Shown here one piece after another: positions 1 to 12,000 of a stretch of 64,000 bases of DNA. The DNA lies in the NCBI GenBank assembly GCA_051294375.1, contig CM119268.1, positions 15,563,103-15,627,102 on the forward strand. The letters are read 5' to 3'. This DNA comes from Paraspadella gotoi. Taxonomy: Eukaryota; Chaetognatha. Each line of letters opens with the position of its first letter. Within the stretch, counting starts at the first letter, position 1. The notes beneath the pieces are model-generated. The model had not been told where the DNA came from. It ran no database searches and worked only from the letters and a program-made list of their open reading frames with translations. The position numbers and the translations under genes are program-made.

Positions 1-371
1 AGAGAGAGAGAGAGAGAGAGAGAGAAATAAAAAACACTAAGAAAAAACGAATAAAAAAGTTTTGATATCAAATTATTCATGCATCAATAAAATATGAAAA
101 ATTTTGTTTTTAAATTTTAAACAAGAACCTAATATGAAAAACGGAAAAAAATTAAAAACGATCGAGTTCTTGGCAAAAAGACTGTGAAAAAAGGAATAAA
201 AAACACGGATATGAAAAGAAGGAATAAAAGTAAAATATAGAATGAAAAAAAATAGAAAAAACCAAAAAAGAAAGAAGGAATGATAGATAGATACAAGAAA
301 TATTTTATTTTCCAGATAGATTGAAAGAAAGAAAGAAAGTGAAAATGAAGAAAGAAAGAAAGAAAGAAAAA

Positions 372-439
<68 letters not shown>

Positions 440-522
440 GGGGGGAAAAAGAAGAAAAAAAGTAAAAAATAGACCTAAAATAAAAATAAAAGGAAGAAAG
501 AAAGAAATATTTTATTTTCCAG
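1..522. repeat. Intronic AG and GAAA microsatellites upstream of first visible melted exon
   Basis: Positions 1-25 are a pure AG dinucleotide run. Positions about 320-445 are a long GAAA tetranucleotide array, giving lysine-rich (+) and phenylalanine/serine-rich (-) artefact reading frames that are not genes. The stretch ends in a pyrimidine tract and AG acceptor at 521-522, so it is most simply an intron of the melted gene. The melted start codon and first exons must lie left of the window. Confidence 0.85.
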
Positions 523-1380
523 GCGGTGGTGGAGATCTGTGTCACTCGAGTCTCTTCCTTCCTTCGCGATTCTTCCGACATCGACGTTTCTTCCGCTGCC
601 ATCGTCTCTCTCTTGTCCGCCTGTTTACGCCACGATCTCGGCGGCGGCGAAAGCGGAGGAGGTGGCGTCGGAACCGGCGCCACCAAATCACCTCACGCCA
701 ACATTGCTTCCGACGTCATCGCCTGTGTTTTCGTCAATCCCTATGCCAAGGACGCCATCGCTCGGGTAAGTTTTCGTTATTTTAATTGAGATTTTAAAAT
801 ATCGATATTAACTTATATTATAACTTATATCCTCTCAGGTCATCCCTTTGGCCGTCGAGTTCCTCCGCGCCGACAATCCCGACCTGCGATCCAACATGGT
901 GTCCTACCTCACCCTGGCTGCGGTCGATCATGCCCCGCTACTGTCGCTGTCCCTGTCTCAGATCGTGGACGCTGTCTGCCGGTCGCACGACGGACGCAGC
1001 GGAAGCCGAGGAAGCGGAGAAGATTCACTCCTCAAACTCATGCCGCGCCTCTACGAACACAACCCCGTCGCCGTCCACGCCGCTGTGCCGAGGCTGGCTC
1101 CGCTTTTCGACGCGCTCGGAGCCGAAAATCAGGTCACAATTGGGAGAAAAAGGACGCCCAATTATTTTTTTTGATAATAAATTAGACATTGTCTTAATTT
1201 TCTTTTTTTTTTCGTTGTGTTTGAAATTTAAAGAAAAAGTTTGAATTGTATTTTTAACAACGATTTTGTTTATTTATATAAAACGGACATGATTCGACTA
1301 AGTTTATAAGTCTTCAGCGTTTGACAGATTTGTGAATAATAAATTAATAATAAATATTAATAAATTATTATTATTATTAA

Positions 1381-1429
<49 letters not shown>

Positions 1430-4400
1430 AATTTTCTGAACTGATTAAGGAAGGAATGACTACTTCGATTCATTTTTTTTTAAAACAATACCCATCTTAG
1501 GTCCTTTTGGCTCAGCTTCTCCTCATTGTCGCCCGCGACGCTCCGGAAGCATTGGCGCCGCAAACTGAGACGCTTCTCGCTGCGCTTGCATCTCTGGCGT
1601 CGTTAACGGCGTCGTCCGGGAACGATGTAGCGGCGACCCCCTCAGTAGCTTTTGACCTTCTATTGGAGGCGCTGACTGAGGTTGCCAAACTGAACGCGCG
1701 CTTTCTCGCAACCAATTTTAAACTCGTGGAGGCTGCGGTGTTCAATGCAAACCCCGCTGCAATGAAGCGGTTCGCAGTCGTTTTGGCAGAAATCGGTAAA
1801 TACGCACTCATAGCGGTAAAAAGATTGTTGTATGAAATTGAAAGAGTCATTCAAGAATTGTTTTAAATTCTTTTTTAGGCAAAGTTGGTGAGGCGGAAGC
1901 AGCGTTATCCTTACCGCTTTTACAGCTGATGCTGCCTAAAACGAAAGGAGAAGCGTTGATCGGAATACTCGAGGCGTTTTTCGTCATTTGCCTTCACTAC
2001 CCAGAGTTCCTTCAGTCAGTCATTAAGGACGCCATTAAGTGAGCACATTTAATTCATTGGTCTTAGTTTATTTTCAACTTGAAATTGTTATCGTAAAAAA
2101 AATCAATGCTTGCTCAAGATACGGCGAAGCGCCCTCTCACGTCCCTTCAACCGCACGGAAAATAGTCACACAGCTTCGCCAGCTCTTTGCGTCGTCTCCA
2201 TCATCGTCGCTTCAGCTAGTCGCCTTCTCCCCATCTGAAAATGGAGGCGGCACTTACTTCGCTTCATGTACAGTTATTTTTTAACCGCCATTGTCATCCA
2301 CGAGACTTCTCCAATTACTGTATATTTCCCGTTCAGGTTCATCCCACGCGTCTTCACCTTTCGCCTCAAAGACGGCGTCGGCGGCGGCACTCAATTCCCG
2401 CGCTACCAGCGTTACGAGTGCCACGTTACTTATGCAGAACTCGGGAAACGCCGCGGGAACGCCACCCATGGCCATTGCAGGGCCTCAACCGCCATCGTTA
2501 CTTTGTGGAGCTTCTGGGCACGTTGGCGGAACAGAGTCGGCGATTGCGCCTCCTGCTACTCTCCCCGTCCAACTTCCGACGCACAATCCTTTTCTTCATC
2601 TCTCCCGTCATCAGAGTCGAGAGTCGGCCTCGTCATCCTTCTCAAACGAACTCGACGTCCAAGCGGCGTCGGTGCGTCGTTCAAATCACCTCGTCAACTC
2701 CCTCCACGCCGTCCATGGGTGCTCACACGCACCTCAAGTATGCACTTGCGTCGTCGCCCCACCTATGCGACCGCCGTCCTCAAGTGCAGTGACGGCCGCG
2801 CCCGCGGCGTCTAATCACAACGTTAAACGTCTATCGGGTTTCTTACCCAACGGCACGTCACCTGCCATTCCTCGACCACACTCGCGCTATTCCAATTTGA
2901 ACGGTACTGCTGCTCCGACCCCGGCTGCCTTCGTTTCAGCACCCGTGGGATCCACGAGCGTGACAACGGCACTCGAAGATGCCCTCTCTGCTCATCGCGA
3001 GAATCAACTTCGCCTCTCCACGTAAGCTTTAAACAATTCAAATGTTGCTGGAATTATTAAGGTTAAAACAATCTTTTCTTGGCGTTTAAAGGTATCTAAA
3101 TCGACGGGATGTTCCGGGTCCAGACGCTGATGGAACTCCATCCTCAGATTCTGTGAGTGATGCCGTGGGCGGAGAGACTCCTTCTCCGCAGAAGAGATTG
3201 TCTTTCGGGCAAGAAGCTAAACTCTCGCTTACCCGACAGGTGAAGACGGTCGAATAATTTGTTCAAAATGATCAAAAAATATTCTAGCAATCATCCTTAT
3301 CTTCCTTCCTTTTGCTTCCCATTGTGGATCCAGCCCGTCCCATCGAGTCGAGCCATCCGCACCCCTTCGCTCTCTCCGTCCGAATCGAGTCTCCCTGAAG
3401 CCAACACGGCGCAACACCGCCTTTCTCAAGTAGAGAAGCTTGGCGTCGGTGCGTTAAACAAGATCGGATCTCATCACAGTGGCATCGATCACACCTTACA
3501 AACTCACGGCCATCATCACACTCTGCCTGGGATCTCACACAATCATGAGGGGTTTCCAGGGAAAGAGGTATGTCAAGTTAGTGTGTATTACTTCATTGTT
3601 TTGTTTTTTTGTGAGAGTATGAGTCTGATTATGTGCATGAGAATTTTTTCAAACTATATCTCGTATTTACGTATTTAGATGAGATAGTGATATTATATGA
3701 CAATGATATGATTTTTTAAATTTGAAATGTTGTTAAAAAAATCTGAAAAAAATTATTTGAGCCAGGGATGTCTTGGTTATCTGATTTCAAAAAATCGTAT
3801 GTGGCGTTTAACTTTTTTTCAGCGCCATACGCTACACCCTCCTCGTACGGAGATGATGGGCATCACCACTAAAAATGGATCAAAAACTTCCCGTGGAACG
3901 CTTGACGCCCAACAACACGGCCAACGACATCATTATAACCAACACGTAACCTCTATGGGAACAACAGGAGTGTACCGTCCTCATACTGCCGCCCCAACTA
4001 TCGGACGCGGTGGGGCCGGCGGGGCATCATCTTCGTCGCTGCCTAAAACCATGGTTAGGATTTCGTCGTCCGACTGTTCAACAGCCGGGATGGTCAATGA
4101 CGATTCTGGATTAGAGACACGGGTAAGATTTTTTTTTCCTGCGTTTAGATAAAATTTATAAAATAAAACTACACTATTGACAAAATCAACTACTAAAAAA
4201 CGTTTAGATCTCAACATCTTATGAAGATCCAGAGACTCGCCCACAATCTCCGACTCGAAAATCTTCAAATGTGCCGTCAATGTCAACTTCACCAAATACT
4301 CAGGCATCTGCCGAAACTGACGATACTCCAGGTCTGTGACGATTGGATTAAACCAAACAAAACTTAACTAAACATTAAAAAGTATTTTTTTTAAATTAGA

Positions 4401-5961
4401 TGTTGTCCAGCAATTTTGCTCGAAGCACCTGGACAAGATAAAAAATTACATCGAAGAACTGACGCGCCGGGTTCCCATTCCTGTCAAGTGCTCCATCGAG
4501 GAGTCAAAGCATCGCAAGTTTGCCAAGCTCCATTTCATGTGCTTTGGGAAAGGAGAGCTCTGCCTCTTTAATCGAAACTACCTGACAATGAAAACGACGC
4601 GGTCAAGAGAGTGGACGCACATAATGTTCCTTGCTCTTCAGGTTTTCATCTTGCTTGTTATGTCACAATAAACATTAGTTCTACTACGTATCAAGTAATA
4701 ACGGGAGTTAATACCCTTGTCAGGCTCGGTCTCCTTCTGCGTTGAGTCAAAACGAACCCCCAGTTTCGGCTTTAAAGGCCTGTTGGGATTGCCTCAAGGT
4801 AATAATTGTATTATTATTAACAACATTATCACTATTTTTTTATTGTGGTATTAATAGTCAAGCGTATCTCTGTTACCCGGCAGTCGGATAGTCGAGACAC
4901 CTTTGCGCAGATCGTCACCTCCTCCTTCCCACAACTCAAGGAACAGGAGGCACTTCTTCAGGAGTTGAGGTTGTCGCGATACTTCGACTCCTTTGAATAT
5001 AAGACTGACTTCTGGGGTTGCTGGTCATGTAACAATCCAGAAAGAATAGCCAAGCTCTTACGGGAAGATGGCCAACCGGCTATGGAGGGCCAACTAAAGG
5101 AGAAGAAAAGCAAGTACGTGTCAATGACAGGGTTAATAATAAGGGTAAGTCTTAACTTTTACTAAGCTAAACACTTTCTTTAGATGGTTCATTTTCCGTC
5201 GATGGAAGATGCGCTACTTCACCCTATCTGGCGGAATGATCTCCTTTTCAACTAAAAAGGCCATGGAGGATGCTTCAGTCTATCACCATTCGGGCGTCAC
5301 AGCAACCATCTACCGCCATTCCACCTCCTCTGACGGCAGCGGCGGGGTTTCATCTTCTGCAGGTGCAATTGTTCCGCCACCTCCGCCCCCGCCAATCTAC
5401 TACGCTCCTGGCGCTGCCGCAGAGGTTGTGCAAGAGGCCATTCCCGTTCGGAATATTTCCTCAGTAAAGGCGCTAAAGAAGAAAGGTCGTCCTTCTATCC
5501 CTAAGTCTTTTGAGATATTTGCCAACAACAAGAGCTATGTGCTAAAGGCCAAAGACAGCCAATCTGCGGAAGAGTGGATTCAATGCCTTCAGATAGCCGT
5601 GGCCCAGACTCAGCGACAAAACGGAGAAACTGCGTTATCGGGTTCAGGTGGTGGCGGGACTATTGGCACGGCTGCCTCTGCGTCAACTTCGGGGCGCCCA
5701 GGAGGAACGCCTCTTGTTGGTAATAGCAGTGCAGTGCCTGGTATCTTGGCTGGCGCCCTGCCCTCCGGACACACACCAGAACCGCCCCCACCACCATCGT
5801 CGGCTCGCCATTTGCGCCAAATGAGATTCGACGCCGCCAAAACATTGAAAGGCAGCACCGGCGGAACTATCAATGGCGATGATTCCGACGCGCGAAAACT
5901 AGTCAACACATCGATAATAAAGACCAAGATGACGACAATGACTCTTAACGATAACCGATGA
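523..5961 (+). CDS. melt: Melted / VEPH1 homologue (PH-domain protein), 5' partial, 14 exons
   Basis: Melted proteins are peripheral membrane adaptors that bind phosphoinositides through a C-terminal PH domain and tune insulin/TOR-FOXO signalling in flies (VEPH1 in vertebrates). Exons: 523-765, 839-1132, 1501-1795, 1879-2038, 2119-2267, 2337-3021, 3092-3239, 3334-3567, 3823-4122, 4208-4331, 4400-4641, 4724-4798, 4884-5113, 5184-5961; all phases agree, about 1,318 codons. The first exon begins AVVEICVTRV, matching the conserved N-terminal helical-repeat region after the start; roughly the first 60 residues are missing. The middle (2337-4331) is long, Ser/Thr/His/Pro-rich and poorly conserved. 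Exons 4400-5113 carry the conserved IPVPVKCSIEE and CWSCNNPERI blocks. The PH domain (KWFIFRRWKMRYFTL ... SFEIFANNKSYVLKAKD ... EEWIQCLQIAVAQ) fills the last two exons and holds a proline-rich insertion. Vertebrate VEPH1 is about 830 residues, so this one is enlarged by disordered sequence. Stop TGA at 5959-5961. Confidence 0.95.
1361..1428. repeat. ATT trinucleotide microsatellite in melted intron
   Basis: A run of TTA/ATT units lies in the intron between the exons ending at 1132 and starting at 1501. Nothing else is recognised in that intron. Confidence 0.85.
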
Positions 5962-6452
5962 CAGAGTAGAATTAGAAAAAAATAGGATCGGAATTCGTAG
6001 ATGGTATAATTTTAATTTAAAATTCATAATCCCTGTCTCTCAAACTTTACATTCTATTTCAAAACCAAACCAAAATGGAATGCGAATGACACGCACAACT
6101 ATTTCGTTAGTGTCGAGTGATATTTCGTTATTTTTTCTTTTTTTTTTTTATAATTCTTTTCTTGGTAAACTATAACCAGACATTATGTTATTACTGTTCA
6201 ATTAATTGTTTCTGTTTTACTGTCGTTATGGTGAGATTTTTCCCGGTGAAGGAGTTTTTATCCTTCATCATTGTAAATGTGACCTTAAGTCGGCATGATT
6301 AATGTTTTTTTAATTATTTGACATGAAAGACTTGCAGTATATCATTCCATCGGTATACTGATTTTAGTTCGCACATATCGAAATGACAGTAAAATGCTCA
6401 ATTCGCGATGAGGTGATTTTAAATGCCAGTTGAGATTAGTGCGGCCCAGAAT

Positions 6453-6458
6453 AATAAA
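6453..6458 (+). terminator. Putative melted poly(A) signal
   Basis: AATAAA lies about 490 bases downstream of the melted stop in AT-rich sequence that contains no other gene. It is the clearest canonical hexamer in the immediate 3' flank. No cleavage site can be read from sequence alone. Confidence 0.4.
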
Positions 6459-7411
6459 CACATTTTCAAAATTTGCCAATGAATTTAAAAAAATTTATTC
6501 AATTTTGTAATTTTAAAAAGAATAAAAACCACAATTTAAGAAAAAACATTGGTGGGTTATTCAAAAATTGTTAAGATTCAGGTGAATAATGTGTTAATTT
6601 TTTAGTATTACAATTGTAGTGTTGATTACATTTTTACTACTTTCATCAGACTAAACGTGAAATTTTTTTCAACGATAGAAAAAGATTAATGTAGTATTAA
6701 AAAATAAAGTTATTAATTATAGAAGATTCCTGACGAAAAAACTGTGATGATGCGTCCCCCCTCTGAGCCAATGGTATTGGATGAACGATGGTGGACTTGA
6801 GGCGGTGTGAATAACTGAATATACCGCCACAGTACCCCAGAAAATCTCGGATTTGATAGTGATGGTTGGCGTTGCGAGGTCGACAAAGCCTTTTGGAAAA
6901 ATCTCTTAATTATCTCTATTTTACGCTTTCTCCTTTTTGTCTTTTTTCCCACTCGACTCTTCATTTCGGGTTTGACTTTCTCATTTTCCTTCCTTTGCCT
7001 ACTTCCCTCATTAACGTGCTAAAAACATTAGCAAATCAAAGTTAGGGGAAAAGGAATAATTTGCAAAATTAGAGAGATAATGGGATAGCAAAAAAAAAAA
7101 AAAAACTATGATCGCACACTTTTGTAAAAACTTGTATCATAAATTCATAATAATTTTTATTTAAAAAAAAACGGTAAGTTGCACAGCCAAACCTATAAAA
7201 GCGTAGTAGTTTTTATATATGAAAACAGCGTGACGGACGACAGACCGGACGACGGACTACGTCACAAAGAAGCAACCCTAAAAGCATTATGAGAGCCTGA
7301 CCCGGCTTCGCCGGTCAAGCTCGATAAAAAGGAAAAACAAAAGAAATCTTTTTGATCAGTACGATGATATACTGATTGGCAAAAATATTTCGTATTGAAA
7401 TACGTACTCAT

Positions 7412-8019
7412 ACGTATTCATACGTAGTGAAAATTACATACGAAAATTCTAAATGTCAATTATGAACAACATACCATCAGTGAACATTAATTTAAAAAAA
7501 AAATTATGTTCTTCAATTTTTCGCAGTAGGCTATATTTATATATAGTACTATCCTTATAAAATCTAAAAATTTTAAAATAGGCTTTTCTTAATTTTAATT
7601 ACAGATTTAAATTCCTCGTCAAAAGTTGATAAAAGAAATTATAAATCATTTTTAAAAATTTTATCATTAAGTGGGTTAAAAATTAAAAAAACTATATTTA
7701 GTATATAAAATTTTAATTTTCAGCTTAAAATATAGGTTTTTTATATATTTGATCAAATTAATGAAATAATTTTTAAAAAATAGTTATATTTCATTATATC
7801 AACTTTTCATGACGAATCCAAATCTGTAAAAAAATCCTACAAAAATCTATTTTGAAATTTTAACATTTATTGGATTAATAGTAGTATAAATACGGTCTAC
7901 TGCATAAATTGAATTTATTAAAATTTTTTTATACATAAATGTTCATTAGTATAATGTTGTTCGTTCCTCACTTTTATAATTTTAATTAAAGTTAAATTTA
8001 GAATTTTTACTACGCTTTA
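7412..8019 (-). mobile_element. hAT-type MITE copy A (about 608 bp)
   Basis: This is the reverse complement of the element at 31007-31609, alignable along its whole length. Its right end reads as the complement of TAAAGCGTAGTAAAAATT, the family terminus. The left end is degraded but keeps CGTAGTGAAAATTA. Flanks GTACTCAT (7404-7411) and GTACTCAA (8020-8027) match at 7 of 8 bases, as expected for an 8-bp target duplication. No coding capacity. Confidence 0.75.
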
Positions 8020-8080
8020 GTACTCAATTCAACTCTCTGATGTACATAATGTCTCATAAGTGAGAAATAACAAGTTATGA

Positions 8081-8451
8081 NNNNNNNNNNNNNNNNNNNN
8101 NNNNNNNNNNNNNNNNNNNNNNNNNNNNNNNNNNNNNNNNNNNNNNNNNNNNNNNNNNNNNNNNNNNNNNNNNNNNNNNNNNNNNNNNNNNNNNNNNNNN
8201 NNNNNNNNNNNNNNNNNNNNNNNNNNNNNNNNNNNNNNNNNNNNNNNNNNNNNNNNNNNNNNNNNNNNNNNNNNNNNNNNNNNNNNNNNNNNNNNNNNNN
8301 NNNNNNNNNNNNNNNNNNNNNNNNNNNNNNNNNNNNNNNNNNNNNNNNNNNNNNNNNNNNNNNNNNNNNNNNNNNNNNNNNNNNNNNNNNNNNNNNNNNN
8401 NNNNNNNNNNNNNNNNNNNNNNNNNNNNNNNNNNNNNNNNNNNNNNNNNNN
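8081..8451. other. Assembly gap (371 N)
   Basis: A run of N between melted and the CUB gene. Reading frames that appear to cross it are artefacts. Sequence on both sides looks non-coding. Confidence 0.99.
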
Positions 8452-9070
8452 AAGTTACGCCTTATGATTCGAAAACTATTCGCGCCGTTCAAACTCAACG
8501 ATCACCCTTCCGCCCGTTCCCGATCTTTCAATAAATCTTTCAAAGCTTCATAATTACTATCCTGTTGTTATCCCGATCGGTTTTTTCCGCTCCTCAGGAA
8601 TGAAAATAAACCGGAGAAGTTTCGCGTTTTGAGGTCGGCCCCTTGCCCCTTCTGCGTGTGCTGGTTGTGAGCACACTGTACACGCTCATGCGCGAACGCG
8701 CTCTCTGCACCCACGGATGTCGATGAACAATTGATTATTTTTTTAATTTTCTTTCTACAACTAAAGTCTATCTGGCAAGTCTTTGTGAATACGACGGGCT
8801 AAATTTAACAGCATTTAACAGAAGTTAAATGAAAGAATAAAAGCTCGTTCTTCTCGATATATTGCTTCTGTCAAAGTATAAAAAAGAGAACCATAAATTA
8901 GTCATGAGCTACCTCCAAAGTTATTGTTGTTCGGTCTTCGCTGAAAGAACAACGCGAACGAGAACAAACACAGTCTACACATCAACGTTTTAACTTTAGG
9001 ATAATAATTTTATTGTGACTATCATAAAAACAAAAAAAACTACGCTTTCTTTTGTATCGATTAATTTCGA

Positions 9071-12000
9071 ATGTCCATTAAAAAAACGATGTGTCAACGA
9101 ACATGGATAACGATCATCCATTTATATTTTTGTTTCTTAATATGCGACGGAAACGTAAGTGTAAAATATTTTTATTTTGGTTTATTTTCATTTTTATATT
9201 GATTGTACNNNNNNNNNNCCAATTTCATATTAATCTTAATAGTTTCTCTTTAAATTAAGATAACTTATTTGTCTAATTTCATCTTTTTCAAATAAGAACA
9301 TGCAAATCGTAAACAAATGAACAACGAACACAAAAAATTTAATATTATTAGTGCGCTATATATGTAATACTATATATCTTTATAAAAAGTACAAATTTTT
9401 TAGTTCCTCGTCTAAAGTGGTTAACAAAATATTAATTTCTTCTCATCTCAGTTGTTCAGCGGATGTGAGATTATCATACGTAGCGGGGAAGACAATGCAA
9501 CGGGGACGGTGACGACTCCCGGGTTCGAAGATGGGGCCTACGCACCCAACACCCAATGCCTTTTCAAGTTTATTGGTAGACCTCGGGAGAGAGTGAAGAT
9601 AGATTTTCTCAAGTTCATGGTTAGGGGAGTTATGCCAGGTAAATTTTCGGAAGTTGGTTTTGTATTGTGGCTAGTAAAGTTGTATTCAGTATTGTAACTG
9701 AGGGCCCAAAAATTATAAAAAAAGGTTAGGTTCCCAACAGATGACTTTCCCATTGTATAAACAAAATGTTGGATAAAGAAGAAATAATATAATATTCATT
9801 CAAGTAGTTTAAAATTATGTTCATGATATAGAGGTGCCTCCAAGGGGGGCCCCATAGACCTTGCCCCAGTATGTATCCCTCTCAGAACATACGATTCTAC
9901 ATGGTAGTCTTATCCGTATTGTTAAAAAAATCATATATAACTTTGGTCCCCCCTCAAAAACTTATCCATTCCCACCCCTTTCTGTTCAGACTCTTAGATA
10001 TTATGATTTTTCATTAATGACTTTCTTACAGGAATAATGTGTGATATCTAGTAAACTAGGACAGATTATGGTTTAATCTTGTGTTGTATAGATTCTCCCG
10101 CTATTTCCAGAAGACAACACTGACCACCCCCTCCCAAAAAATGAGTTATTAGATATATTAATTAAACAATTTAAAAAATTAATATATGTATAATTAAATA
10201 ATATAAAGCAAATAGAAAAACATTCATAATATATAAAAATATAAGGTAGTGTAACAAGTAATTTTACAAGATAAAATAGATAAAATTTCCGCTCAGCGTA
10301 ATTACATTATGTATTGCATTCCGTATTTAAAAAAACAAAAATAGCATATATAGCATATGATTATGATGGTTCTTCTTATATAGAATGCATCAACGATTAT
10401 GTGGACATCTGGATTGAGGTTCCATCAGAAGAAACGCCCCTTATCGAATCTCCTTTGTTTGGACGATACTGCGGCGTCGATCATCTCGCGGGTAAGATTC
10501 AATTCGGGAACAAACGGAAATTAAAATATACCAAATTGTCTTTCGATTTAATACAATTAAGAGCGCGAAAACTGCTTGATACTAGTATCAAATATTTTTT
10601 TCATTTTATATTATTAGGACCAAAGACAACCGTTTCTTTGACCAACATATACGTCTTAGCTTTCTTAAGTGACGACGAATACGAGTCCAAAGGTTATAAA
10701 TATGAAAATAACACATAACACATAACAAAATTAACAATTATTAATTGATTAATCTCTCTTATTAGGTTTAAAAATTCAGTACGAATTCCTCGATGGTGCC
10801 GTCTATCGCATGGGTCGTCCGGCGCCCCCCAACGTTTGTGGGTGGACAATAGAAAGACGTGGGAAACGCGACAAAAAGGGAACGATACTAACACCAAGCT
10901 ATCCTGGCCTTTACCCCAGCAACTTATTCTGTTTCTACAAATTTAAAGGTCCATTCGTTTATCTACTGTGTTTAAAAAAAAAATAATAATGTTCCGTCTG
11001 CCGTTATTTCGTACTGATTCAAAGATTCATTCAAATGGCAGTGGCTAATGTTATACGCTCGTCGACGTTCTCTAAGTTCTTACCAGACGAAGCTCACACA
11101 ACCGTACATTTCAAAATCAGGACGATCTGGGGATCGAATCCGGGTTGACTTCGAAGAATTCGATCTCTATGGGGACAACGAGGTGATTAGAAAACCAAAG
11201 CACTGCCCGTACGATTATGTCCGAATCTACGATGGTTTCACTAACGAGGCACCCACCATCGGTACCTACTGTTGGAAGAGCCAACCGTTCTCTGTCTTCT
11301 CCAGTGGACATCATTTGCTCATAGAGTTTGTTTCCAAGGTGCATTCCTGTTTCGACTCTTTTTCTTTTCTTGCCCGAATTTGATTTGCCGTTCATTGCTT
11401 CTATTTTTAGGTGGGACACGACATGATTAATTTTGGTTTCAAAGCTTCGTACTTAATAAGTAACAAACTTGTCAAATTGAACTTCATTGAAAAATCGCCC
11501 GTCACACAACATATATTGGGAACAGAATGTGATCAAAGGATCATGAGTGGAGGAGAATCAAGGTACGATTTGCTTTAGGAAACATTTCTAAGATTTACCT
11601 GGCTTCAAATTTTTCATTTTCACTTCAAAGAGGAATGATTGTGTCGCCCAACTATCCTTCTAACTATCCTCTGGAATTGACGTGTCAATATTTCATCGAC
11701 GGGATGGACAATCGCGAGGATTTGGAGGTAGCTCTCTTGCGCTTCCAAGATCTTAACATACCGACATCCGACTCCAAATGCTCCAATGGATCGGTCTCCG
11801 TTTTTGTCAAAGAAAAGGTAATGCTGCTGACGAGTTATTGTTGTAAAGCATGATTGTAGAAACAGTAAATAAGCCAGAAATAATAGAAAATCGTCAAAAA
11901 CGGATGCAACACGTAGAAAATTGTCTTTTAAATATCTCACTCAATTTATAGAGTCATACGCAACAATTGGCCCCGAATGAGATTTCTCAGATTTCTCAAG

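Larger units (their letters stand above)
5962..9070. other. Intergenic region between melted and the CUB gene
   Basis: About 500 bases of probable melted 3' UTR come first, then AT-rich sequence with no convincing exon. A hAT-type MITE sits at 7412-8019 and an assembly gap at 8081-8451. From about 8460 to 8720 base composition becomes more GC-rich with several CpG-containing stretches, which would fit the promoter and 5' UTR of the CUB gene starting at 9071, but no TATA or initiator can be assigned confidently. Confidence 0.6.

Noticed and set aside
129-785. Long frames rich in Lys/Arg (+) or Phe/Ser (-) around the GAAA array
   Set aside because: They are generated by the tetranucleotide repeat. 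Only the part from 523 onward, in a different frame, is a true melted exon.
2241-2814. Overlapping 180-residue frames in the melted middle exon
   Set aside because: They are other-frame shadows of the exon 2337-3021, whose frame joins its neighbours in phase and lacks stops.
8010-8553. Frames on both strands covering the N run
   Set aside because: They consist almost entirely of unknown residues across the assembly gap.
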